This document shows, in pieces, positions 1-6,436 of a DNA stretch of 9,684 nucleotides. Origin of the DNA: Methanomicrobiaceae archaeon (GTDB taxonomy: Archaea > Halobacteriota > Methanomicrobia > Methanomicrobiales > Methanomicrobiaceae); NCBI GenBank assembly GCA_030628325.1, contig DAOVRB010000019.1, positions 1 to 9,684 on the forward strand. Direction: 5' to 3'. Made by a program: the position numbers and the translations under genes. The stretch's first letter is position 1; each line of letters begins with the position of its first letter. The notes under the pieces are model-generated. The model did no database searches, was not told the origin of the DNA, and saw only the letters and a program-made list of their open reading frames with translations.

Positions 1-32
1 GGCAGTTTACGCCCGTCCTGTGCCGTAACCAT
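1..32 (-). CDS. Possible 5' fragment of an unidentified gene running off the left edge
   Basis: An ATG on the minus strand at 32-30 opens a frame that stays open to the window edge and reads MVTAQDGRKL. In front of it are AGGT (36-39) and a TATA-like element, CTTATATG on the minus strand (58-65). Together these make a plausible archaeal gene start. Ten codons are too few to recognise a family, and the other strand also has short readable frames here that end at TAA 26-28 or 43-45. Those could equally be the tail of a plus-strand gene. I cannot decide between them. Confidence 0.2.
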   Translation of the reverse strand, partial: MVTAQDGRKL

Positions 33-360
33 TCGACCTAACTAAGTGGTTGTTTTCCACATATAAGGATTCTGATTTATGAGGTAGATATACAGGGAAT
101 TTCCGTATCCAGAGAGATCATCCAACCGGATTATGTCCGTTTTTCAGAACATTTTCACCAATCGCGCAAAAGGTATGGTGGAATGTCAAAATGCATTAGT
201 GCCAGGTCACCTCTCAGGTGTCTGGTATCTCCCAGAATAACAGGGAAAAGACAACTATTTCAGGTCTTTCAGTTTTATTCTAAGAGAAGCATTTACCATA
301 TCACAGGAAATCGCAAAGGAAAAAGAGAATGAGAGATAATTAAACAGTATTTATAGGGAA
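33..360. other. Non-coding spacer
   Basis: All frames are broken by stops and no start with a credible ribosome binding site precedes a long frame. The stretch contains a small GTGG/CCAC stem (46-60), the hairpin at 202-225, and a box A-like TATTTATA at 348-355 just before the paired hairpins at 361-418. I see no tRNA or conserved RNA signature and no recognisable transposase remnant. Confidence 0.5.
202..225. repeat. Imperfect hairpin in the spacer
   Basis: CCAG (202-205) pairs with CTGG (222-225), and CACCT (208-212) pairs with AGGTG (216-220). A small GT/T internal bulge separates the two stems and the loop is CTC. The nine paired bases with a three-base loop could fold in RNA or single-stranded DNA. 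No T-run follows on either strand, so it is not an obvious terminator. Its role is unknown. Confidence 0.3.
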
Positions 361-418
361 CGTGTATGAGGCGTCAGCCTCACACGTTTTGATGACAAAT
401 CACGAAGTGATTTACATC
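361..418. repeat. Tandem pair of hairpins, REP-like palindromic element or bidirectional terminator
   Basis: The first hairpin (361-386) is CGTGT-AT-GAGGC, loop GTCA, then GCCTC-ACACG. Its ten base pairs are broken only by a two-base bulge, and TTTT follows on the plus strand. The second hairpin is AAATCAC (397-403), loop GAA, GTGATTT (407-413). It is extended outward by GATG (391-394) pairing with CATC (415-418). The pair lies 22-79 bp beyond the stop of the minus-strand surface-protein gene. It could end that transcript, though the T-run sits on the wrong strand for the first hairpin. The high symmetry in a gene-poor stretch is typical of dispersed archaeal palindromic repeats or of transposon-end hairpins (for example the IS200/IS605 group). 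That interpretation is inference. Confidence 0.55.
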
Positions 419-439
419 GGGAATACAACCTGTACAAAA

Positions 440-3358
440 CTATTCAATTCTGATATAATTCAGCCCCGCCAGTTTTATACGGACATAGCTGTACTCCACC
501 TCTGCTTCAGATGTGTCTGGTGAACTGGCATGGACTTTCAACATATACTGACCTGGTGCCAGATTCTGCACTACAATCTGAGATGTCTGAGTGCCATTAA
601 ATGGACCGGTTACAGTTATTTCATCAGATGTTATCCACTCCATACCACCATCCTTGCGCTGGTAAGCCACATTTTCAGTTACAGTATAATTCCCGGTGTA
701 ATTCAGATGCCACTCCATAGAAAGAAGACCGGTGATTTTACCTGTATTTGTTGGATGCAGATTGGAAACTTCCAGATTTTTGAAAGATGTCCCGTTCGTA
801 GTAAGATTGGCAACTGCTGTGATATATGTATCAGGGAGTATGAGCATGTCGGTGTTATTATTGAATGAAATATTTGAACCTGTACCAAACAGGTTTATAT
901 TCCCGTCTTTTAACACTCTCAGACGGAAAGTTGTCTCCCATGTCTGACCCAGCTGAATTGTACCAACATCAAAGTTAAGATTGTGATTATTATTTACCCA
1001 GTTGTCGCTGTCATCAACAGTATATTTTGAGATGATTGTAGCGGTATCATTCCAGCTCTCAATAGTTGTAGATACATCTTCCAGATACACATACTCCAGA
1101 ACAGATTCACTCATCGTGTTATAGGTAACATTGTTGATCTCAACAGTATCAAACGCAAGGGTCATTGATGTGTCGACACCGGCTTCTGTTTTTAGGTCAC
1201 CTGCGATTCTCCTATAGATATCCGCAAGTGCATCCACCGAGGGCGCATCCTCATGGAAGCCACCAGTTGAATTCGCAAGAATATCCATCATTGTTGAGGT
1301 ATAATCACCTGGATTTATGGTATCAAATGATATACAATATATCCTGATATTGTTGATTCCTGCATAATATGAAAGGTCTTGTTCAGAACTATTCAGTTCT
1401 GAAAAATAATAATATTCCGTATAATCATCTGACGCATCTGTTGAATTTGTTGCCTCTCCACGTGCAAGAGGATCTCCATAACTAGTATAGCTATGACCTG
1501 ACATCAGAATAACTGCCCGGATTGTTGAAGAATTGGACGACGGATTTTCAATCAGGTGTTGAATAGAATCGAATAACCCTAATCTTGTTGGAGTATTACC
1601 TTTTCCACCTGTATCTGAAAGAACCAAATTCACCCCTGTAAAATTATCTGTAAGAGGGATTCCAGGATACGCATCCCCGGGATTCATATATGCCATTCCA
1701 CCACAGAATGACACGACACCCACCCTGTCACGTGCTGAATTCACCTCTCCAACGAATATTTTTGCGGCATTCATTACTTGTTCTGTCACACTTGCGGATT
1801 TATCTATCGTAAGCATTACATCAATCGGATCAGGATAGAGTGCATACCCATCACCGATCACCCTTACTGTTATATCAACAGTATCATTAACAACAACAGT
1901 TTCAGGATAGACTACTGTCTGAACGGTCAGATAGGGATAATTCTTCCATTCAAGCTTTATTCTGCATGTAGTATCATTCCAGTCGGCAATCACATCACAG
2001 GACGCAGACGAGTTTGCCCGGTTACCCTCTTCATCAAACCCACCCGGAACAAAAATAACTTCTGCATACCCCTCTGAGTTAGTTATCGCAGAATTTGATT
2101 CCAACACCGGACCATAGCTCTCTGATGAAGGATACACATATGAAGAGAGATCAATACTAAACTCAACAGTCTCGTCGCTTACAGGATTTCCCTTCGTATC
2201 AATAACTTTCGCCCGGATAGTTGATCTGATACTATTATCAACATCATGACTCACCATAGACTGCGGATTTGCAGTAAGGACCATATCTGTAGGATCAGTA
2301 CTTACAAACTCAAGATCCTGTGTAGCACTTATGCTCTGATTCACATGGGGAATGGCAGTCAGCGTAACAACCTCTGCTTTCTCACATGGACCGTATGTGA
2401 TGCAAATCTTACCATCAGAATTTGTTCTGAAGGTCTGCGTATCAATTCCCACTTCACTTGAACTAATCTCAACAGTTACATTCCCTGACGGGTTTCCAAA
2501 CCGGTCTGACGCCCGATATACAAGAATAAACATATGTGCACCATCAGCAGGAACATATGGAATTCCATCCCCTGTATCCGGACTGACAGACACTACGTCT
2601 ATAAAATATGGTTCTGCCTCACCAATACCCGTTATTGTAATCCACCAGGGTTCCCCGGACGGTAAAGAATAATGCGGATCAAACTGAATCATGTTCAAAC
2701 CCGCTATTGATGACGCTTTAAAGATCGCCCGCACCTCACCATCTTCATTAACAGAACCGGTTATTTTATTGACAAACTGACCTGCACCATCCTGAAAACC
2801 ACAATCTTTTGGAGTACAGAACATATTGATATATTCTGCACTACCTTCTCCGTCATCTTCTCTCAGGCTGTCAATACGGTTGCCGTATTTATCTACCATG
2901 ACAACAATGATGTCTGTCATCTCCCCAACAGTAATCTCCCTCTCATAACTGGTGGAAAGAATTCTGTACGGAGTGTTGTGATCGATCTTCTGATTCACTG
3001 ATTTAATTACCCACGACTCAGTTCCATCATCAGTATATGTCACATTTGCCCGGATTTCAGCAGTACCACTTTTAGTGGATGCAGTAAACTGAGTTATATA
3101 AGATGGTGTATTGGCTGTTGAGGGAGCAATACTTCCCAGATCGCTGTCCGGACAGTCAAATTTAACACTAATTACACCGGGCGATGAATTTGTAACCGTA
3201 ACCGTCGCTGTATTTTCTGCAGGATTACTGCTCCCTGCAATCAGCCAGCTCTTATCAGTATGAATATTGATATCATCCGGCGAGAGTGCAGATACCACCT
3301 GCACAGACATCAGTAACACTGCGAACAGAACAATTAACCCACAGGATATGCATTTCAT
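440..3358 (-). CDS. Secreted Ig-like and von Willebrand A domain surface protein
   Basis: This 972-residue protein is probably exported to the cell surface for adhesion or cell-envelope function. No enzymatic motif is visible. Residues 1-24 form a signal peptide: K2, a hydrophobic stretch at 7-17, and a likely cut after VSA at 24. Residues of about 27-475 read as four Ig-like modules. Three of them carry the DKYGN / DRFGN / DTKGN strand and the later DGE / SDGK / SEGY turn typical of bacterial Ig-like (invasin-type) domains, at about 130-245, 250-352 and 355-475. A VWA domain spans about 510-715, starting at IDVMLTIDKSAS (D519, S521, S523) with GNTPT at 587-591. The rest (about 715-972) looks like further beta-sandwich. 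There are about 21 NxS/T sequons, which suggests heavy N-glycosylation. I see no C-terminal membrane helix or PGF-CTERM sorting signal, so retention would need a partner. The start is supported by a G-rich ribosome binding site and by the signal peptide. The expected third metal-site Asp appears replaced (S620-G621-H622). The gene is more AT-rich than the reductase at the right end. Confidence 0.85.
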   Translation of the reverse strand: MKCISCGLIVLFAVLLMSVQVVSALSPDDINIHTDKSWLIAGSSNPAENTATVTVTNSSPGVISVKFDCPDSDLGSIAPSTANTPSYITQFTASTKSGTAEIRANVTYTDDGTESWVIKSVNQKIDHNTPYRILSTSYEREITVGEMTDIIVVMVDKYGNRIDSLREDDGEGSAEYINMFCTPKDCGFQDGAGQFVNKITGSVNEDGEVRAIFKASSIAGLNMIQFDPHYSLPSGEPWWITITGIGEAEPYFIDVVSVSPDTGDGIPYVPADGAHMFILVYRASDRFGNPSGNVTVEISSSEVGIDTQTFRTNSDGKICITYGPCEKAEVVTLTAIPHVNQSISATQDLEFVSTDPTDMVLTANPQSMVSHDVDNSIRSTIRAKVIDTKGNPVSDETVEFSIDLSSYVYPSSESYGPVLESNSAITNSEGYAEVIFVPGGFDEEGNRANSSASCDVIADWNDTTCRIKLEWKNYPYLTVQTVVYPETVVVNDTVDITVRVIGDGYALYPDPIDVMLTIDKSASVTEQVMNAAKIFVGEVNSARDRVGVVSFCGGMAYMNPGDAYPGIPLTDNFTGVNLVLSDTGGKGNTPTRLGLFDSIQHLIENPSSNSSTIRAVILMSGHSYTSYGDPLARGEATNSTDASDDYTEYYYFSELNSSEQDLSYYAGINNIRIYCISFDTINPGDYTSTMMDILANSTGGFHEDAPSVDALADIYRRIAGDLKTEAGVDTSMTLAFDTVEINNVTYNTMSESVLEYVYLEDVSTTIESWNDTATIISKYTVDDSDNWVNNNHNLNFDVGTIQLGQTWETTFRLRVLKDGNINLFGTGSNISFNNNTDMLILPDTYITAVANLTTNGTSFKNLEVSNLHPTNTGKITGLLSMEWHLNYTGNYTVTENVAYQRKDGGMEWITSDEITVTGPFNGTQTSQIVVQNLAPGQYMLKVHASSPDTSEAEVEYSYVRIKLAGLNYIRIE

Positions 3359-3363
3359 AAATT

Positions 3364-3373
3364 CCCACCCCCC
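3364..3373 (-). promoter_or_regulatory. Ribosome binding site of the surface-protein gene
   Basis: On the minus strand the ten bases read GGGGGGTGGG and end five bases before the ATG. GGGGGTGG matches the archaeal Shine-Dalgarno GGAGGTGA if one G:U pair is allowed. The position fixes the start at 3358. Confidence 0.55.
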
Positions 3374-3428
3374 TGATATAATTCATATAACGATTCAATC
3401 TGATATAAGAACATATTACCAAACAGAA

Positions 3429-3439
3429 CATATAAATAG
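3429..3439 (-). promoter_or_regulatory. Box A promoter element of the surface-protein gene
   Basis: The minus strand reads CTATTTATATG, containing TTTATA, a good archaeal box A. Transcription would start about 25 bases downstream, near 3407, giving a leader of about 50 nt that includes the G-rich ribosome binding site. Two further AT-rich TTATAT words lie in the leader (about 3375-3408), so the exact start is uncertain. Confidence 0.4.
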
Positions 3440-3624
3440 AGCTGTTCAACATAATACCTCCCGCAAAGCAGGCGCAGAGGCATTTACAATTACAGATTTG
3501 CCGGCTGAATTGCAGTTATAAAAGAAAGCATCCATTACATTTTTCCGGCACATGAATATCAAGCACAGCTCAAATTCTGCGTCTTTTGTTGTGCAATTCC
3601 CTTCATTGTTCACCAGGAATTATT

Positions 3625-3678
3625 CATATAATGGCACCCAATCATCGAACAACTCTGGATTTCAGGAATAAATTTATT
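3625..3678 (+). promoter_or_regulatory. Candidate promoter elements for the FmdE-family gene
   Basis: CATATAAT (3625-3632) and AATTTATTAC (3671-3680) are the two TATA-like words on the plus strand. From the first, transcription would start near 3655 and the mRNA would contain AGGAGGA (3691-3697). From the second it would start near 3701 and the leader would be about 18 nt without it. The sequence alone does not choose between them. Confidence 0.3.
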
Positions 3679-3714
3679 ACAAACAAATTTAGGAGGAAAG
3701 CAGGTAACATATAA
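3631..3714 (+). CDS. Possible 27-codon upstream ORF before the FmdE-family gene
   Basis: ATG at 3631 opens a frame reading MAPNHRTTLDF and continuing to a basic tail (FRRKAGNI). It stops with TAA at 3712-3714, four bases before the ATG of the next gene. It contains the AGGAGGA sequence that sits too far (22 nt) from that ATG to be an ordinary ribosome binding site. Its own ribosome binding site is poor (an AGGA 14 bases upstream). An ORF of this length arises easily by chance. A leader peptide coupled to the downstream gene is possible but unproven. Confidence 0.2.
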   Translation: MAPNHRTTLDFRNKFITNKFRRKAGNI

Positions 3715-3718
3715 TCAT

Positions 3719-4399
3719 ATGAACACACCTGTGAAAACTTCTGACAATTCAGGCAATGCTGATAATAATAGAGAAAACAAATCTGCAACACCCAATATCA
3801 AACCATTCTCTGAAGCAGTCAGGTTTCACGGTCACACCTGTCCCGGACTCGCCATGGGTTACCTCGTGGCTGTGAGGGCAATGAAAGAACTCTGTTCCGG
3901 CCGGTCAGAAGATGAAGAACTTGTAGCAATTGTCGAGAATGACAGTTGTTCAATAGACGCAATCCAGGTGGTCACGGGCTGCACAATAGGTAAAGGCAAC
4001 CTCATCTTTTCCGACCATGGAAAACAGGCATACACAATAATTAACCGCACTATCAAAAAAGCCATAAGAATTTCACTAAAATCTGAATTTAACACAGACA
4101 ATCTTGACCCCGAACTGGCAACACTCAGAGAAAAGGCATTTTCTGAAGAGGCGACAGAACAGGACAAAAAAGTCTTTAGAAAGCATATGGAAGAGGTTGT
4201 CAGCACAATGATGAAAATCCCTGATGACGAAATCTTAAATGTCAGGGAAGCAGGCCTGGAAATACCGGAGAAAGCACGAATATTCAAATCAGTCAGATGT
4301 GCCGGGTGCGGAGAGATGGTTTCTGAATCGCGTGCAAGAGTGCAGAACGGAAAAATTGTCTGCATTCCCTGCTTTGACGCGTATTCCAGAGGATGGTGA
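3719..4399 (+). CDS. FmdE-family protein with C-terminal zinc ribbon
   Basis: The 226-residue protein belongs to the FmdE family, named after subunit E that co-purifies with formylmethanofuran dehydrogenase of methanogens. Many stand-alone members, like this one, have no proven role. The N-terminal domain begins at about residue 29 with FSEAVRFHGHTCPG (H37, H39, C41). This is followed by ENDSCSIDAIQVVTGC (C76, D80, C88) and IGKGNL, the family's conserved metal-binding and fold signatures. A treble-clef or zinc-ribbon domain closes the protein (C194, C197, C215, C218). Residues 1-28 are an unusual polar Asn/Ser-rich extension ahead of the domain. GTG at codon 5 is the only nearby alternative start. 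AGGAGG at 3691 is 22 nt from the ATG, further than normal. AGGT at 3702 is closer. No other fmd/fwd subunit gene lies next to it, so a direct role in the first step of methanogenesis is not supported by context. Confidence 0.85.
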   Translation: MNTPVKTSDNSGNADNNRENKSATPNIKPFSEAVRFHGHTCPGLAMGYLVAVRAMKELCSGRSEDEELVAIVENDSCSIDAIQVVTGCTIGKGNLIFSDHGKQAYTIINRTIKKAIRISLKSEFNTDNLDPELATLREKAFSEEATEQDKKVFRKHMEEVVSTMMKIPDDEILNVREAGLEIPEKARIFKSVRCAGCGEMVSESRARVQNGKIVCIPCFDAYSRGW

Positions 4400-4582
4400 A
4401 AAACAATTCCGTTGTCTTACTATCTTGCGATATAAGCATCCAAATATGTCATTATTTTAATATATTGTCGCCCTTACACACCACCAGCAGTTACAAATTA
4501 TAAAAACCATTTTTATCATCAGTACCCATTCCTTCCAGACCAGTCGCTACTCATCAGACCAATCCCATCACCACCCACCAGA

Positions 4583-4592
4583 TTTATTAATA
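4583..4592 (+). promoter_or_regulatory. Box A promoter element of the CBS gene
   Basis: TTTATTAATA is a good box A. A start about 26-30 bases from its centre falls at 4613-4617, giving a short leader of about 20-25 nt. The leader includes the ribosome binding site AGGTGAG (4629-4635) just before the ATG at 4638. The rest of the spacer back to 4400 is AT-rich with another TATA-like word, TTATAAAAAC (about 4498-4507), and no gene. Confidence 0.5.
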
Positions 4593-4637
4593 TGAACTAC
4601 CCTTAACCTCTCAATAGTGGATGAAAACAGGTGAGAA

Positions 4638-5084
4638 ATGAAAATTGAAACCACATCTGTCCGGGAGATCATGAACAGCAACTTCCGGAAGGTACACCCG
4701 GACACCCCGATAGACGAAATTTACAGACTATTTTCAAAGGAGGGATGCACAGATCTTATCGTTATTGATGATCTGGATCATTTCACAGGGGTTATCCACG
4801 AACTTGAACTTTTATTTTCAGTCAGTCCGGGTGTTGGGGTGAGAAGCCGCCGGAAAAGCAGTTCTGTGACCCACATCATAAGGAGTACCGCCACCTGTGC
4901 AAAAGAACTGATGACAAAAGTTCACATCACCATACCGGATAATGCCTCAGTCGCAGATGCAATTATTGCCATGGAAAAAAACAGACACCCTGATTTAATT
5001 GTGATAGACAAAAACGAAATTGCAACAGGCATTGTTCAGGTAAATGACATCATTAAATTTCTGCTGAAAAATCAGATAATCTGA
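4638..5084 (+). CDS. Protein with two CBS domains
   Basis: The 148-residue soluble protein is made almost entirely of a CBS pair (a Bateman module). These modules usually bind adenosine nucleotides such as AMP, ATP or SAM and act as regulatory sensors. CBS1 covers about residues 8-60 (VREIMNSNFRKVHPDTPIDE, then LIVIDDLDHFTGVI). CBS2 covers about 88-145 (AKELMTKVHITIPDNASVAD, then LIVIDKNEIATGIVQVND). A basic linker, RSRRKSSS (69-76), lies between. The usual ribose-contacting S/T-x-x-D is only partly kept in CBS2 (Q134-x-x-D137) and is absent from CBS1, so ligand binding may be altered. No effector domain is present, so it would act on a partner protein. Start choice: AGGTGAG lies two bases before the ATG. 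The gene converges with the antiporter, but its target cannot be told from the sequence. Confidence 0.85.
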   Translation: MKIETTSVREIMNSNFRKVHPDTPIDEIYRLFSKEGCTDLIVIDDLDHFTGVIHELELLFSVSPGVGVRSRRKSSSVTHIIRSTATCAKELMTKVHITIPDNASVADAIIAMEKNRHPDLIVIDKNEIATGIVQVNDIIKFLLKNQII

Positions 5085-5099
5085 CGATTTGATCTGATT
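5066..5099 (-). terminator. Terminator hairpin between convergent CBS and antiporter genes
   Basis: AATCAGAT (5070-5077) pairs with ATCTGATT (5092-5099), an eight-base stem. Read on the minus strand, the stem runs straight into a five-T tract. It lies 13-46 bases beyond the antiporter stop and overlaps the last codons of the CBS gene. A smaller competing stem, TCAGA-TAA-TCTGA (5072-5084), ends exactly at the CBS stop. No T-run follows on the plus strand, so it fits the antiporter transcript better. Confidence 0.5.
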
Positions 5100-5111
5100 C
5101 ACCTGCCGGGT

Positions 5112-6278
5112 TCACTCACCCGTATCAACAGAAGAGTCAGCAGAGGAAAAAGCCTTCTTCATCATAAACGGGGTCAATAAAATTGTCACAATAACCATCA
5201 CAGTTACTGAAGAATAGAGCCCCGCAGTAATTATTCCCGCAGCAAGTGCAATATTTGCAATAACAAGGGTGATCTCACCACGCGGACAGAGCCCGATACC
5301 AACAACCAGAGAACTCCGCCAGTCCATAAACGGCCCTGAACCGATAAAACCACCTGCAATCTTCCCTGCAAATGCAAGAATTATAATCGGGAAAAGCAAT
5401 GGCGTAAACACCGTATTCCAGTCAGGCGTAAACAAAAGTCCGATAGAGACAAAAAAAATCGTAACAAAGAAACCAAACGCCACATCCATCAGACTGTCAA
5501 GGAGAACCCGGTCACTCCTGATCTGCCCCCCAAGGATAGCACCCGCAATAAACGCCCCGATTGAGTAATGAAGGCCTGCACTATGTGCAAGATAGGCACT
5601 TGCAATACCAATTATTAACGCGGTTGAATAAACCATCTCATGAGTTTCAGTCTTTCTGGTCCATGAAAACAGTTTCAAAATAAACACTTTTCCAACAGTC
5701 AGAAATACCACAAGGAAAATAAGGCTGACTGCAATCGCCGGAAGAAATGAACCCGGAGAAAAGGTACCCTGTGAAGCAAACGAAATCAGTACTGCAATCA
5801 GAAAGATACCGATGATATCATCCAGCACTGCCGCACTCACAATGGTTGTCCCGACTATAGTATTGATCTTTTTCATGTCAATGAGAGTTCTGACCGAAAT
5901 CCCGATTGATGTTACAGAGAGGACAATTGCAATAAACAGCGTCTCAAAGAAAGTCAGACCAAAAAACGTGCCAATAATCCAGCCGGTTACAAACGGCACT
6001 ACAACACCCGCAAGCGCTGTTGAAGCGGCAATACCCTTTGATTTGGCAATCAACCCGACATCCATCTCCACTCCGCTTATAAAAAGAAGAGTAATTATCC
6101 CAATATCAGAAAAAATCTTTAGCGTATCGCCCATGACCACAATACCAAGTATTGCAGGCCCCAGAACTATCCCTGCACCAATTTCACCGATCATTGCAGG
6201 AATACCCACCCGCTCAAAGAGCTCGCCAAAAAACTTCGCCACAATGAGAATCAGGAGGAGCTGAAGAAGAAAGTCCAT
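5112..6278 (-). CDS. CPA2-type Na+/H+ antiporter, membrane domain only
   Basis: The 388-residue integral membrane protein exchanges protons for Na+ (or K+) across the cell membrane. It belongs to the sodium/hydrogen exchanger family (PF00999), Kef/NapA branch. About a dozen hydrophobic segments fill residues 1-375. Recognisable signatures are ELFERVGIPAMIGEIGAGIV (19-38), the unwound-helix region SVTSIGIS (121-128), LDDIIGI with D153-D154, GAFIAGAILGG (241-251), K306 in AGKIAGG, and CPRGE (331-335). A double Asp plus a TM10 lysine is the pattern of electrogenic CPA2 exchangers such as NapA, so an electrogenic Na+/H+ exchange is the likely mode. It ends shortly after the last helix and lacks the cytoplasmic TrkA-N/RCK domain of Kef K+ efflux systems. 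Its start has no close ribosome binding site but lies about 25-30 bases from a box A, so the mRNA may be nearly leaderless. In a methanogen it would help link the Na+ and H+ gradients and control cytoplasmic pH. Confidence 0.88.
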   Translation of the reverse strand: MDFLLQLLLILIVAKFFGELFERVGIPAMIGEIGAGIVLGPAILGIVVMGDTLKIFSDIGIITLLFISGVEMDVGLIAKSKGIAASTALAGVVVPFVTGWIIGTFFGLTFFETLFIAIVLSVTSIGISVRTLIDMKKINTIVGTTIVSAAVLDDIIGIFLIAVLISFASQGTFSPGSFLPAIAVSLIFLVVFLTVGKVFILKLFSWTRKTETHEMVYSTALIIGIASAYLAHSAGLHYSIGAFIAGAILGGQIRSDRVLLDSLMDVAFGFFVTIFFVSIGLLFTPDWNTVFTPLLFPIIILAFAGKIAGGFIGSGPFMDWRSSLVVGIGLCPRGEITLVIANIALAAGIITAGLYSSVTVMVIVTILLTPFMMKKAFSSADSSVDTGE

Positions 6279-6302
6279 TATGACAGTATGAGAACCTTTT
6301 CT

Positions 6303-6314
6303 GTTAATAAATAT
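6303..6314 (-). promoter_or_regulatory. Box A promoter of the antiporter gene
   Basis: The minus strand reads ATATTTATTAAC, a good box A. A start 25-27 bases from its centre falls near 6282, only a few bases before the ATG at 6278. The only purine-rich word, AAAAGGTTC on the minus strand (6292-6300), would then lie upstream of the mRNA, which points to a leaderless or near-leaderless transcript. Confidence 0.45.
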
Positions 6315-6418
6315 GGGTGAAAATAAAGCCAGCTCATATTAGTCAATCTGACAGGACCTACATGAGATCTGACAGACACATAGAGACATACTCAGATAAA
6401 CATTACAATTTTTCCGGA

Positions 6419-6430
6419 TTAAAAAAAGAG
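6419..6430 (-). terminator. Oligo-T terminator after the DUF1015 gene
   Basis: Nine bases beyond the DUF1015 stop, the minus strand carries seven consecutive T residues (6421-6427). Archaeal RNA polymerase ends transcription at such tracts without needing a hairpin. Together with a separate box A for the antiporter, this argues that the two same-strand genes are separate transcription units. Confidence 0.5.
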
Positions 6431-6436
6431 AATTGT

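Larger units (their letters stand above)
3359..3718. other. Divergent intergenic region
   Basis: These 360 bp separate the minus-strand surface-protein gene from the plus-strand FmdE-family gene. They hold the surface-protein promoter near the left end, candidate plus-strand TATA elements (3625-3632 and 3668-3678), and a 27-codon ORF (3631-3714). A frame open across 3267-3521 overlaps the signal-peptide region antisense and has no ribosome binding site, so I do not count it as a gene. I see nothing else recognisable between about 3440 and 3610. Confidence 0.6.

Noticed and set aside
201..226. Possible tRNA arm in the left spacer
   Set aside because: The stem-loop has the size of an arm, but there is no TTCRA loop, acceptor stem or anticodon stem around it.
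1..439. Transposon or integration site in the left spacer
   Set aside because: The paired hairpins suggest a repeat, but no transposase fragment, target-site duplication or tRNA gene can be seen.
3859..4365. Long minus-strand ORF (168 codons) opposite the FmdE-family gene
   Set aside because: It is fully antisense to a gene with clear family motifs. Its translation is low-complexity Ser/Leu-rich without recognisable domains and it has no promoter or ribosome binding site.
5812..6264. Plus-strand ORF of 150 codons opposite the antiporter
   Set aside because: The composition (Ile/Pro/Thr/Ser-rich) is what the reverse complement of hydrophobic membrane-helix codons gives. The minus strand encodes a convincing antiporter.
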